In this document: positions 1 to 7,959 of the stretch, piece after piece
Layout: each line of letters starts with the position of its first letter
How positions within the stretch are numbered: the stretch's first letter is position 1
Assembly (NCBI RefSeq): GCF_031954365.1
Contig: NZ_JAUSVZ010000018.1
Source: Brevibacillus aydinogluensis
Lineage (GTDB): Bacteria; Bacillota; Bacilli; Brevibacillales; Brevibacillaceae
DNA: 64,000 nt
Direction: 5' to 3' (one strand)
Translations under genes and position numbers: made by a program
Notes under the pieces: model-generated
What the model was told of the DNA's origin: nothing
What the model saw: only the letters and a program-made list of their open reading frames with translations
Database searches by the model: none

Positions 1-681
1 TCCGAGTACGACGTGCAGAAGCGAAAACTGGAGATTCACCGGATGTTTCTCGATTACGTGGGCTGCCTGGACGGCTATTTGACCAGCCTGGGCGGGGGAG
101 AGTACCAGTTTGTCACCACCCGGGGAATTTTCGAACGGGAGACGAGAGGGTACAAATTCATTCCGCTCTTGACGGACGCGAAATCCGCCCTGGGCGTTTC
201 GCTCAGTATTGGCGTCGGCTTTGGCAAGTCGGCCAACGAAGCGGGAACCCACGCCCGGCTGGCGCTCCGCCAGTCCAAAGAGTTCGGAGGGGACATCTGC
301 TTCATCGTGCTGGAAGACAGGAGCGTCATCGGACCGGTCGAAATGGCGCATCCGATGGTGTACGGGCTGTCCATCACCGACAAGGACCTGCTGCAAAAGG
401 CGGAAAAGGCGGGCATGACCGCTGCCTACATGAGCAAACTGATGGCACAGGTGACGCGTCTGGGGAAAACGGAGTACACCGCGCAAGAGCTGGCCTCGAT
501 TCTCGGGGTGACCGTCCGCAGCGCCCACCGCATCTTGCTGCAGTGGCTCGACGCCGGGCTGGTGGAGATCGTCGGGGTGGAAAAAATCACGTCGCGGGGC
601 AGGCCGCGGCAGGTGTACCGCCTCTCTTTTGCCGCCTCTCCGATCAACCACAGCGAGCATGAGCGGGCCTCGGCCGAGTGA
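1..681 (+). CDS. Transcriptional regulator, C-terminal part (GTP cyclohydrolase III/GGDEF-like domain plus winged helix)
   Basis: The frame is open from the first base, so the N-terminus lies outside the window; a GTG at 13 has no ribosome-binding site and is not a start. The visible 226 residues hold an alpha/beta domain with a GGGEY stretch where GGDEF-fold proteins carry their signature, followed by GVGFGKSANEA, which resembles archaeal-type GTP cyclohydrolase III (COG2429). A C-terminal winged helix follows (ELASILGVTVRSAHRILLQW), then a basic SRGRPRQVYRL wing. I infer a sensor-regulator that binds a nucleotide or other small ligand. It stops 196 bases before the sugar ABC operon and is the natural candidate to control it. 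Exact family and ligand are unknown. Confidence 0.6.
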   Translation, partial: SEYDVQKRKLEIHRMFLDYVGCLDGYLTSLGGGEYQFVTTRGIFERETRGYKFIPLLTDAKSALGVSLSIGVGFGKSANEAGTHARLALRQSKEFGGDICFIVLEDRSVIGPVEMAHPMVYGLSITDKDLLQKAEKAGMTAAYMSKLMAQVTRLGKTEYTAQELASILGVTVRSAHRILLQWLDAGLVEIVGVEKITSRGRPRQVYRLSFAASPINHSEHERASAE

Positions 682-712
682 GCGGGAAGGAATTTCAGAC
701 GGGTTTTCGACA

Positions 713-742
713 TTGACCCATTATCTGGGGATTGCGTACAGT
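713..742 (+). promoter_or_regulatory. Candidate sigma-A promoter of the sugar ABC operon
   Basis: TTGACC (713-718) and TACAGT (737-742) are separated by 18 bases, about 135 bases before the lipoprotein start. The -10 lies in GTAC-N7-GTAC (736-750), a possible operator. Read by eye only. Confidence 0.4.
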
Positions 743-877
743 TGAAGTACAGCAGCATTTATCTGAATGTTTTCAATATTATTTCCGAATGGGGCTTGGA
801 CCTGGATGAGCGGTCCACCGTCCTGACGGCAGACCCGGCTCATCCGATTGGTAACGGAAAAAAACGGGGGGATTCGC

Positions 878-2212
878 ATGCGTAAACACCGCATCATCAA
901 ATGGCTGGCAGCCGTTGGCCTTAGCGGAACGCTGCTCATCAGCGGCTGCTCGGGCAGCCAGGACGCCGCTGGAGAGACCGGCGAAAAGGTGTCCATAAAA
1001 CTCGGCTACTACTCGTCCGGCTCCTCGGATGCAAAAATGCAGGAGCTGGTGAAGCGATTCATGGAAAAGCACCGCAACATCGAAGTGACGACAGAATCGG
1101 CGCCATACGGCAAGTTCTTTCAAAAGCTGGACACCCAGATTGCCGCCGGCAGCGCGCCTGACGTCTGGCTCTCCGACGGTGTCTACGTGGCCAAGTTTGC
1201 CGAGCGGGGGGCTGCCAGGGATCTGACCGACTGGGTCATGAGGGACTTGAACACGGACGACTACTACGGCCTGGAGTTCAACAAGGACGCCGACGGACGC
1301 TACTGGGGAGTGCCGCAGGGGCTGCAGATCGCGGTGCTGTTTTACAACAAGGAGATGTTTGACAAAGCGGGAGTGCCGTACCCGAACGAAAACTGGACCT
1401 GGGACGATCTGAAACAAGCGGCTGAAGTGCTTACGCTTGACAGCAGCGGACGCAATGCCCGCGACCCGGCCTTTGACGGAAAGGCTGTCAATCAATTCGG
1501 CCTGGCCTTTTTCAGCATCACCGAGGGCTGGATGAGCGTGCTCAAGTCCTACGGCGGCGGCGTATTGGACGAGACGATGCAAAAATCGATCATCCAATCG
1601 CCGGAAAACAAGCAGGCGCTGGAGTGGATTGTGGACGGGATGAAGCGCAACCTGTTTACCGATCCGAGCGATCTGAAAAGCTTTAAAAGCCCGGTCGCCC
1701 CGTTCCCCAGCAGGCAGGCAGCGATGCGGATCGGCATTTACGCCAGGGTGCTGGCGGCCAACGAAGCGGGCCTGAACTACGACGTTACCCTGCTGCCCAA
1801 AGGGCCGGACGGCAAGCGGTTTGCCCCGATCATCGCCAATTCCTGGGTGATCAACAGCAAGACGAGCGACGCGAAGGCACAGGCTGCCTGGGAGTGGATC
1901 AAGTACTGGGTGACGGACGACGAGGTGCAGCAGGAATGGGCCCGTCTGGGCGAAGCGGTGCCGGTGAAAAAATCGGTGGCGAACTCCCCGCTGTTCCTCG
2001 ATACCGGCACTCCGCCGCAAAACAAGCAGGCGTTTTTGGACAGCTTCGCCTTCGCCGGCCGGCTGGACGACAACGCGGTGTGGGAAGAGTGGCTGAGCAA
2101 GTTTAACGACAACATGAACCGTGCCTTCTTGGGCGAGATGTCGGTAGAGGAAGCGATGGCCAAGGCGGATCAAGAAGTGCAGCAGGTGCTGGACGCATTT
2201 TACAAAAAGTGA
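878..2212 (+). CDS. Sugar ABC transporter, substrate-binding lipoprotein
   Basis: Extracellular solute-binding protein of family 1 (444 aa) that captures a sugar or oligosaccharide at the cell surface. The start is ATG 878, behind GGGGGGA at 866-872 and giving a classic lipoprotein signal: basic MRKHRIIK, hydrophobic core, lipobox LISGC with the lipidated cysteine at residue 24. A TTG at 848 would put a hydrophilic tail before the signal and is rejected. The body has the usual family features (APDVWLSDG, VPQGLQIAVLFYNKEMFDKAG, PNENWTWDD). Two permeases follow directly; no ATPase is present, so a shared MsmX-type ATPase probably energises the system. The neighbouring lyase and hexosaminidase suggest an oligosaccharide ligand. 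Confidence 0.9.
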   Translation: MRKHRIIKWLAAVGLSGTLLISGCSGSQDAAGETGEKVSIKLGYYSSGSSDAKMQELVKRFMEKHRNIEVTTESAPYGKFFQKLDTQIAAGSAPDVWLSDGVYVAKFAERGAARDLTDWVMRDLNTDDYYGLEFNKDADGRYWGVPQGLQIAVLFYNKEMFDKAGVPYPNENWTWDDLKQAAEVLTLDSSGRNARDPAFDGKAVNQFGLAFFSITEGWMSVLKSYGGGVLDETMQKSIIQSPENKQALEWIVDGMKRNLFTDPSDLKSFKSPVAPFPSRQAAMRIGIYARVLAANEAGLNYDVTLLPKGPDGKRFAPIIANSWVINSKTSDAKAQAAWEWIKYWVTDDEVQQEWARLGEAVPVKKSVANSPLFLDTGTPPQNKQAFLDSFAFAGRLDDNAVWEEWLSKFNDNMNRAFLGEMSVEEAMAKADQEVQQVLDAFYKK

Positions 2213-2224
2213 GGGCGCGTCGAG

Positions 2225-3145
2225 ATGGAAACGGTGAAGAAAAATGCCCTAAAGAAGAGCGAGGGGAGATGGGGACTTTTAATGGTCTCCCCTTACATCG
2301 TCCACTTCGTCGTGTTTGTGGCGGTGACGTTTCTCGCCTCGCTCTATTTCAGTTTTTCGGACTATGACATCCTGAATCCGCCAAAGTGGGTGGGTCTGGC
2401 CAATTACGAGAAGCTGGTGCAGGACCCGGTGTTTTGGAAAGCGCTGTGGAACACCGTTTATTTCGCCGTCTTGTTCGTGCCGGCCCAGACCTTTCTGGCA
2501 CTGGTGCTGGCGGTCGCGCTGAACCAGAAGCTGAGGGGGTTGAAGCTGATCCGGCTGGCCCATTTTCTGCCGGTCATCTCCTCCTGGACGGTGATCTACT
2601 ACGTGGCCGACGCGATCTTCAACCCGCGTTTCGGCATGGCCAACTCCCTGCTCATGCGGCTGGGGCTGGAGCCGCAGAAATGGCTGCAGGACGAGTTGCT
2701 GGTCATCCCCATCCTGGTGCTGGTGGCTGTCTGGAAGGGGGTCGGCTACATCATGGTGATCTTTCTGGCGGGTCTGCAAAACGTTCCGCAGGAGATGTAC
2801 GAGGCGGCCGACATCGACGGAGCGGGAACAGTCAAAAAGTTTTTCAAGATCACCATGCCGATGATCTCCGGGACGACCTTTTTGGTCCTCATCCTCAGCA
2901 CCATCTCCACGTTTCAGGCGTTTGAGCAAATCTACGTGATGACCGGCGGATCGGTGGACGCCACGGCGGCCGGCGGCCCCAACAACGCCAGCCTGCTGCT
3001 GATGGTGTACCTGTATCGCGAAGGCTTTTCCTTCCTCCATATGGGCTATGCCTCGGCAATCGCCTGGGTGCTGTTCATCATTTTGTTCGTGCTTACGCTG
3101 ATCCAGGTCAAACTGCAAAAGCGCTGGGTGTATTACGAGAAATAA
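2225..3145 (+). CDS. Sugar ABC transporter permease (MalF/UgpA type)
   Basis: Inner-membrane permease (306 aa) with about six membrane segments. The EAA loop that contacts the ATPase is clear (YEAADIDGAGTVKKFFKITMP, near residue 190). ATG 2225 follows the lipoprotein stop by 12 bases, so the two are probably co-translated; the ribosome-binding site is weak. It forms a heterodimer with the next gene product. Confidence 0.9.
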   Translation: METVKKNALKKSEGRWGLLMVSPYIVHFVVFVAVTFLASLYFSFSDYDILNPPKWVGLANYEKLVQDPVFWKALWNTVYFAVLFVPAQTFLALVLAVALNQKLRGLKLIRLAHFLPVISSWTVIYYVADAIFNPRFGMANSLLMRLGLEPQKWLQDELLVIPILVLVAVWKGVGYIMVIFLAGLQNVPQEMYEAADIDGAGTVKKFFKITMPMISGTTFLVLILSTISTFQAFEQIYVMTGGSVDATAAGGPNNASLLLMVYLYREGFSFLHMGYASAIAWVLFIILFVLTLIQVKLQKRWVYYEK

Positions 3146-3176
3146 GGATGGGTCCCGGAGTGAAAGGAGGCGTTCC

Positions 3177-4001
3177 ATGAACTACTTCCGATTGAAAAAA
3201 GCAGCCGGCTACGCTGTGATTCTGTTCAGTTCGCTCGTGATGCTTGTGCCCTTTGTCACCGCCGTATTCAACTCGCTGAAGACGTATCAGCAGTACACGG
3301 CCGTACCGTCCACGTGGCTGCCCGATCCCGTGCAGTGGAGCAACTACGCCGAAGTCTGGAACATGGCTGATTTTGGCACCTACACGTTGAACAGCCTGAT
3401 CGTCGCGATCCTGTCTGTCATCGGGGCCATTCTGTCCAACTCCATGATCGCCTACGCGTTTGCCCGACTGGATTTTCCCTTCAAAAACACGCTGTTTCTG
3501 ATCGTGCTGGGAACGATGATGATTCCCGCCGTTGTGACGATGATTCCGCAGTTTATCATCTTCAAGGAGCTAAAGATGCTGGATACCCTGATGCCGCTGT
3601 GGATTATCGAGTGGCTCGGGCAGCCGTTCGGGATCTTCCTGATGCGGCAGGCGTTTTTGAGCGTCCCGACCGCGTATGAAGACGCGGCCAAGCTGGACGG
3701 CTGCAATCCGTTCCAAATCTACTGGCGGATATTTTTGCCCATGTGCAAGCCGGCTCTCGCCACGCTGGCCATCTTTACCTTCATGACCAAGTGGAACGAA
3801 ATTCTGATGCCGGTGCTGTACCTGACGTCCAAAGAAAAGTACACGCTGCCGATCGGCATCCTGGCGCTGCAGGGGCAGTGGTTCGGGAACGAACAGTACC
3901 TGGTGGCGGCCGCGCTGTTGAGTCTCCTGCCCATTCTCATCGTCTTTCTCATCGGAGAAAAGTACTTTGTCCACGGAGCAGGCAGTTCCGGTTTGAAGTA
4001 A
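3177..4001 (+). CDS. Sugar ABC transporter permease (MalG/UgpE type)
   Basis: Second permease subunit (274 aa), six predicted membrane segments, with the EAA-type loop YEDAAKLDGCNPFQIYWRI (near residues 162-180). AAGGAGG at 3164-3170 sits seven bases before ATG 3177. The length and the C-terminal GEKYFVHG end are typical of CUT1-family partners. Same operon as the lipoprotein and first permease. Confidence 0.9.
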   Translation: MNYFRLKKAAGYAVILFSSLVMLVPFVTAVFNSLKTYQQYTAVPSTWLPDPVQWSNYAEVWNMADFGTYTLNSLIVAILSVIGAILSNSMIAYAFARLDFPFKNTLFLIVLGTMMIPAVVTMIPQFIIFKELKMLDTLMPLWIIEWLGQPFGIFLMRQAFLSVPTAYEDAAKLDGCNPFQIYWRIFLPMCKPALATLAIFTFMTKWNEILMPVLYLTSKEKYTLPIGILALQGQWFGNEQYLVAAALLSLLPILIVFLIGEKYFVHGAGSSGLK

Positions 4002-4047
4002 ACGGCCGCGGGACAGCTCCCTGCGGCAAGCGGAAAGGGTGATGGAC

Positions 4048-5040
4048 ATGTACCGGGTCGTCGTCATCGGGGCGGGCGAAATCGCCAACAGCCATTTGGA
4101 GGCGATCAAAACGAGCAGCGAGCTAAAGGCGGTCGCGGTCGCCGACATCGACGCCGGGCGGGCACAGGCGGTTGGCAGACGCTTCGGCGTCACTCCCTAC
4201 ACGTCCTACAGGGAGATGGTGGAACGGGAACAGCCTGATATCGCGGTTGTGGCCCTGCCGCACCACCTGCACCGGGAGGCCGCCGTCCTCGCTGCGGAGC
4301 ACGGCTGCCACATCTTGTTGGAAAAGCCCATGGCGAGGAACGAAGCGGAGTGCGATGCGATCATCCGGGCGGCGCAGCAGCACCGCGTGACGCTGATGGT
4401 GGGGCATACCCAGCACTTCAAGCCGGAGAACCGCAAAGCCAAAGCGCTGATGAAAACCGGGGCGCTGGGCCGGCTGGTGATGGTCAACGACACGCGCCAC
4501 CTCCACTACTTCCGTGAAGAGCGGCCTGCCTGGTTTTTGGATAAGGCCAAGGCGGGCGGCGGCATACTGATGAATCTGGGCGTCCATTCCGTCGACAAGC
4601 TGCAGTGGCTGACGGACAGCAGGGTGGTCCGGGTGAAGGCATCTGTCAGCCACTTCGGCCCGAGGGGAGACGTCGAGGGGAGCGGCCTGGCCTATTTGGA
4701 GACGGACAGCGGCGTGGTGGCGACGATTTCACAGTCCGGATACAAGGGAGCGGCGAAAGACGAAACCGAGCTGATCTTTACCGGCGGGATGCTGAAACTG
4801 GTCAGCGGCAAAGGGCTGTGGATGAGCGACGGCGGGGAGTACCGGCGCGTCGAGGTGGAAGAGGAAGCTGATCCGTTCGCCCTGCAGTTTGCGGCGCTGC
4901 TTGCGGCAATCCGCACCGGCTCCGAACCGGAGTGCTCCGGGGCGTATGGGAAAAGTGTCGTCGGCGTGGTGGAGGCGATGTATCGCTCGCATCACCTCGG
5001 CGCGGAAGTGGAAGTCGCACAGGGGAGGTCAGCGCGGTGA
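4048..5040 (+). CDS. Gfo/Idh/MocA family NAD(P)-dependent oxidoreductase
   Basis: Cytoplasmic sugar dehydrogenase or oxidoreductase (330 aa from ATG 4048). The N-terminal Rossmann fold has VIGAGEIANSH; the family EKP motif is in LLEKPMARNEAE; GVHSVDKLQWL holds the expected catalytic-region histidine. ATG 4042 and GTG 4039 are in frame, but GGAAAGGG at 4032-4039 is best spaced for 4048. The stop overlaps the next start (GTGA at 5037-5040), showing translational coupling. It probably oxidises or epimerises a sugar released by the cluster's lyase and hexosaminidase; the substrate cannot be read from the sequence. Confidence 0.85.
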   Translation: MYRVVVIGAGEIANSHLEAIKTSSELKAVAVADIDAGRAQAVGRRFGVTPYTSYREMVEREQPDIAVVALPHHLHREAAVLAAEHGCHILLEKPMARNEAECDAIIRAAQQHRVTLMVGHTQHFKPENRKAKALMKTGALGRLVMVNDTRHLHYFREERPAWFLDKAKAGGGILMNLGVHSVDKLQWLTDSRVVRVKASVSHFGPRGDVEGSGLAYLETDSGVVATISQSGYKGAAKDETELIFTGGMLKLVSGKGLWMSDGGEYRRVEVEEEADPFALQFAALLAAIRTGSEPECSGAYGKSVVGVVEAMYRSHHLGAEVEVAQGRSAR

Positions 5041-5828
5041 AATGGAGCATGTGCACGACGGGATGGAAGGAACACTCGCTGGAAGAGGCAGTCGCTGTCG
5101 CCAGACGCTTGGGATTGGACGGGCTCGAAATCTGGACGGGACATCTGGCCGAAGAAAAAGGACGTAACAGGACGCTGACGCAGGTGCGCGACCTGCTGCA
5201 CCGCTTGGGGATGGCCGTGCCGATGCTCAGCACGTATGCCAATTTTTCTCCCGGCAGGGAAGCGGAGAGTCTGGCGGAGACGGAGGCAGCGATGCGGCAG
5301 GCGGTCGCGCTGGGCTGTCCGGCCGTGCGCGTCTTTGCCGGCACGAAGCCGTTTGCTCAGTCGACGGCAGAAGAGCGGGAGCGGATGATTGCCGCCCTGC
5401 AGCAGGCGGCGAAGCGAGGGGAGCAATACGGTGTAACCGTGGCCGTGGAGCTGCACAACAACACCTACGCCGACAGCATCGAGGGAGTGGAAACGCTGCT
5501 GGCTGCGGCCGATCATCCGCGCCTGCGCCTGATTTTTGACGGCTTCAACCTGTACGTGGACGGACGGGACCAGTTGGTCGCGCTGGATCGCCTGTACCGC
5601 TGGATCGATCACGTCCATCTCAAAAACTACCGCTGGCAGCCGCAGCGGTGGGCCGACAGCGTTCCCGTCTCCGTCTTTACGGGGGACGTGGACAATCGGA
5701 AGCTGTTGGCTGAGCTGGTCAGGCGCGGCTACCGGGGCTTTGTCTCGTTCGAATACTTCGGCGAGCAGGCGGAGTCGTGCGTCAGGCAATCGCTCGACGA
5801 GGTAAAGATGATCGCGCGTACAGAATGA
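5037..5828 (+). CDS. Sugar phosphate isomerase/epimerase (AP endonuclease 2-like TIM barrel)
   Basis: A 263-aa TIM-barrel protein of the IolE/IolI/hydroxypyruvate isomerase group. GTG 5037 follows AGGGGAGG (5021-5028) by eight bases and overlaps the upstream stop in GTGA. Putative metal ligands lie in VAVELHNNTYAD, RLIFDGFNLYVDG, DHVHLKNYRW and VSFEYFGEQAES, the family's E-D-H-E pattern. It pairs with the Gfo/Idh/MocA enzyme as in many inositol, uronate and amino-sugar pathways. The precise reaction is not determinable here. Confidence 0.85.
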   Translation: MKWSMCTTGWKEHSLEEAVAVARRLGLDGLEIWTGHLAEEKGRNRTLTQVRDLLHRLGMAVPMLSTYANFSPGREAESLAETEAAMRQAVALGCPAVRVFAGTKPFAQSTAEERERMIAALQQAAKRGEQYGVTVAVELHNNTYADSIEGVETLLAAADHPRLRLIFDGFNLYVDGRDQLVALDRLYRWIDHVHLKNYRWQPQRWADSVPVSVFTGDVDNRKLLAELVRRGYRGFVSFEYFGEQAESCVRQSLDEVKMIARTE

Positions 5829-5885
5829 ACGGAGCGGGGACGAGTCACGCGTAAAGGACGTCCCGCTTCGCGAGGAGGAGAAATC

Positions 5886-7928
5886 ATGGCTGAACACAGG
5901 ACAACGCCTGCGTATTTTTGGTCTGAGCAGGACCGGGACTATGTGGTTGCCGCCTGCCGATCCCATTGGCCGCAGGAGGTGGACGAGGTGTTGAAACGGG
6001 CGGACCTCGCCTGCGAAAACACCTTTATCTTTACCCACCGCTGGGACATGGAGCGCTGCGACACGCCGGTCACCTTTCCTGGACGCATCGATTGGACGTA
6101 CCGGCACAACGGTGATTTTGAGTGGACAGTCATGCTCAATCGGGCGCGGTACATGGCGGAACTGGGGCAGGCGTACTGGCTGACCGGCGACGAAAAGTAC
6201 GCGGCCGGCTTTGTTCGGCTGATGAAGGACTGGCTGGAGCAAAACCCGCTGACGGAAGAAGAGGTGCACGCCAGCCGGGAACGTTATTACAACGTAAAGG
6301 ATACGTGGCGCAAACTGGACAGCGGCATCCGGATCGTCAACTGGATCAAGGGCTATCACTGTGTCCGCAGCTCTCCCGCATGGGGAAGGGACGAAGAGCG
6401 GCTGTTTTGGGAGGCGCTGCGGCTGCACGGCATGTATCTGCACATCGCCTACGTGCCGCACGATCGGCAGAGCAACTGGGGATTTTTGGAAACAAACGGA
6501 TTGTTTCAAATCGGGTTGTTGTTTCCTGACCTGGCTGAGGCGCAGACGTGGCTGCGCGCGGCCATCGAGCGGCTGTCCGCGATGGTCCGCCTGCAGGTGT
6601 TTGAAGACGGCATGCACAACGAACAGTCTCCGATGTATCACCACGAAGTGCTGCAGTGTCTGTTTGAATGCGTCTGGTTGGCGGAGAAAAACGGAGTGGC
6701 GTATCCCGACGAGCTGAAGCGGACGCTCCATAACATGTACACTGCTTCGCTCGCGCTCATGAAACCAAACGGTCACCAGCCGATGGCCAGCGACAGCGAC
6801 GATACCGACATTCGCGACATCCTCTGCCAGGGCGCCGTGTTGTTTTCCCGGGGAGATTTGAAATCGCAGGCCTATCCCGTGCTGGACTATCAGGGCATCT
6901 GGTACTTTGGCCGCGAGGGGGTGGAGGCGTACGAGCGGCTCCCGGCCGAACCACCTGCGTTTGTTTCGGTTCATCTCGAACAGGCGGGGTATGTCGCCAT
7001 GCGCAGCGAGTGGTCGCCGGACGCCCATTATCTGCTGTTTGACGCCGGACACATGGCCCTGACGGGAAAAGCGCACGGTCACGACGATCTGCTGCACATC
7101 GAGCTGTCTGCCTACGGTCGCGAGTTTCTCGTCGATGCCGGCCGCTATACCTACATGGAAAACGACGAGCGCAAATATTTTAAGGAAGCGTTTCAGCACA
7201 ACGTCGTCACCGTGGACGGCCTGCCGATGTCCGCTTACATCGACTCGTGGCTGTGGGGCAGGACGGCGCTGCCCGTTGACAGGTACTGTCGCGTTCACGA
7301 GGCGTATGCGTACGCGCAGGCGGGGCACGACGGGTACCTGTCGCTCAGCCAGCCGGTGCAGGTGTTGCGGCGGATTTTGTACGTGCCGCCGGACTGCTGG
7401 ATCGTGGTGGATACCTTCCGATCCGAAGGCGCTCACGGATACGCGCAGCACTTTCACTTTGCCGAGGACGTCCCGCTGCAGATCGATCGGGAGACAAATA
7501 CGGCCCGTACCGCCTTTTCCGAGGGCGCCAATCTGACCCTGATACAGCTCGGCCAAGGCGAATGGACGATGCAGCCCTGCTGGATTTCCCGCCACTACAA
7601 CCAGAAGCGGGCGGCGAAGAAGCTGGTCTATCGGCAGGCGGCACACGGGTTTCACGCCTTTGTAACTGTCCTGACCACCCATCTGGGGCGGGAGGAAGCC
7701 GGCCTTTTCGTGCGGGAGCTGGAGGTGAGGGATACGCGGGACCGCCTGTTGGATGCAAAGCAGGTAACGGCGCTGGAGATCCGGCGGGAGGGGCGGTCGG
7801 CGGTGGCGCTCTTCTCTCATCAAGGACCGGACAGCTATCAATTCGCCGGAACGCACATGAGCGGTGAGGTAATACTGATTCGCCGCGATGCGGGGCAGGG
7901 CGGGCAGGCGTATGTGGTGAAGGTGTGA
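5886..7928 (+). CDS. Heparinase II/III family polysaccharide lyase
   Basis: A 680-aa protein with an N-terminal alpha-helical toroid (Hepar_II_III_N-like; NVKDTWRKLDSGIRIVNW, RQSNWGFLETNGL, SPMYHHEVLQC) and a C-terminal beta-sandwich heparinase II/III domain (GHDDLLHIELSAYGREF, then DAGRYTYMEN). The family cleaves uronate-containing chains by beta-elimination. No signal peptide is visible, so it probably acts inside the cell on imported oligosaccharides. GAGGAGGAG at 5871-5879 precedes ATG 5886. Together with the GH20 enzyme it suggests a chain alternating hexosamine and uronate, but substrate is inference. Confidence 0.85.
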   Translation: MAEHRTTPAYFWSEQDRDYVVAACRSHWPQEVDEVLKRADLACENTFIFTHRWDMERCDTPVTFPGRIDWTYRHNGDFEWTVMLNRARYMAELGQAYWLTGDEKYAAGFVRLMKDWLEQNPLTEEEVHASRERYYNVKDTWRKLDSGIRIVNWIKGYHCVRSSPAWGRDEERLFWEALRLHGMYLHIAYVPHDRQSNWGFLETNGLFQIGLLFPDLAEAQTWLRAAIERLSAMVRLQVFEDGMHNEQSPMYHHEVLQCLFECVWLAEKNGVAYPDELKRTLHNMYTASLALMKPNGHQPMASDSDDTDIRDILCQGAVLFSRGDLKSQAYPVLDYQGIWYFGREGVEAYERLPAEPPAFVSVHLEQAGYVAMRSEWSPDAHYLLFDAGHMALTGKAHGHDDLLHIELSAYGREFLVDAGRYTYMENDERKYFKEAFQHNVVTVDGLPMSAYIDSWLWGRTALPVDRYCRVHEAYAYAQAGHDGYLSLSQPVQVLRRILYVPPDCWIVVDTFRSEGAHGYAQHFHFAEDVPLQIDRETNTARTAFSEGANLTLIQLGQGEWTMQPCWISRHYNQKRAAKKLVYRQAAHGFHAFVTVLTTHLGREEAGLFVRELEVRDTRDRLLDAKQVTALEIRREGRSAVALFSHQGPDSYQFAGTHMSGEVILIRRDAGQGGQAYVVKV

Positions 7929-7959
7929 GTGCTTATGCGAAGGGGAGGAAAAGAAACGG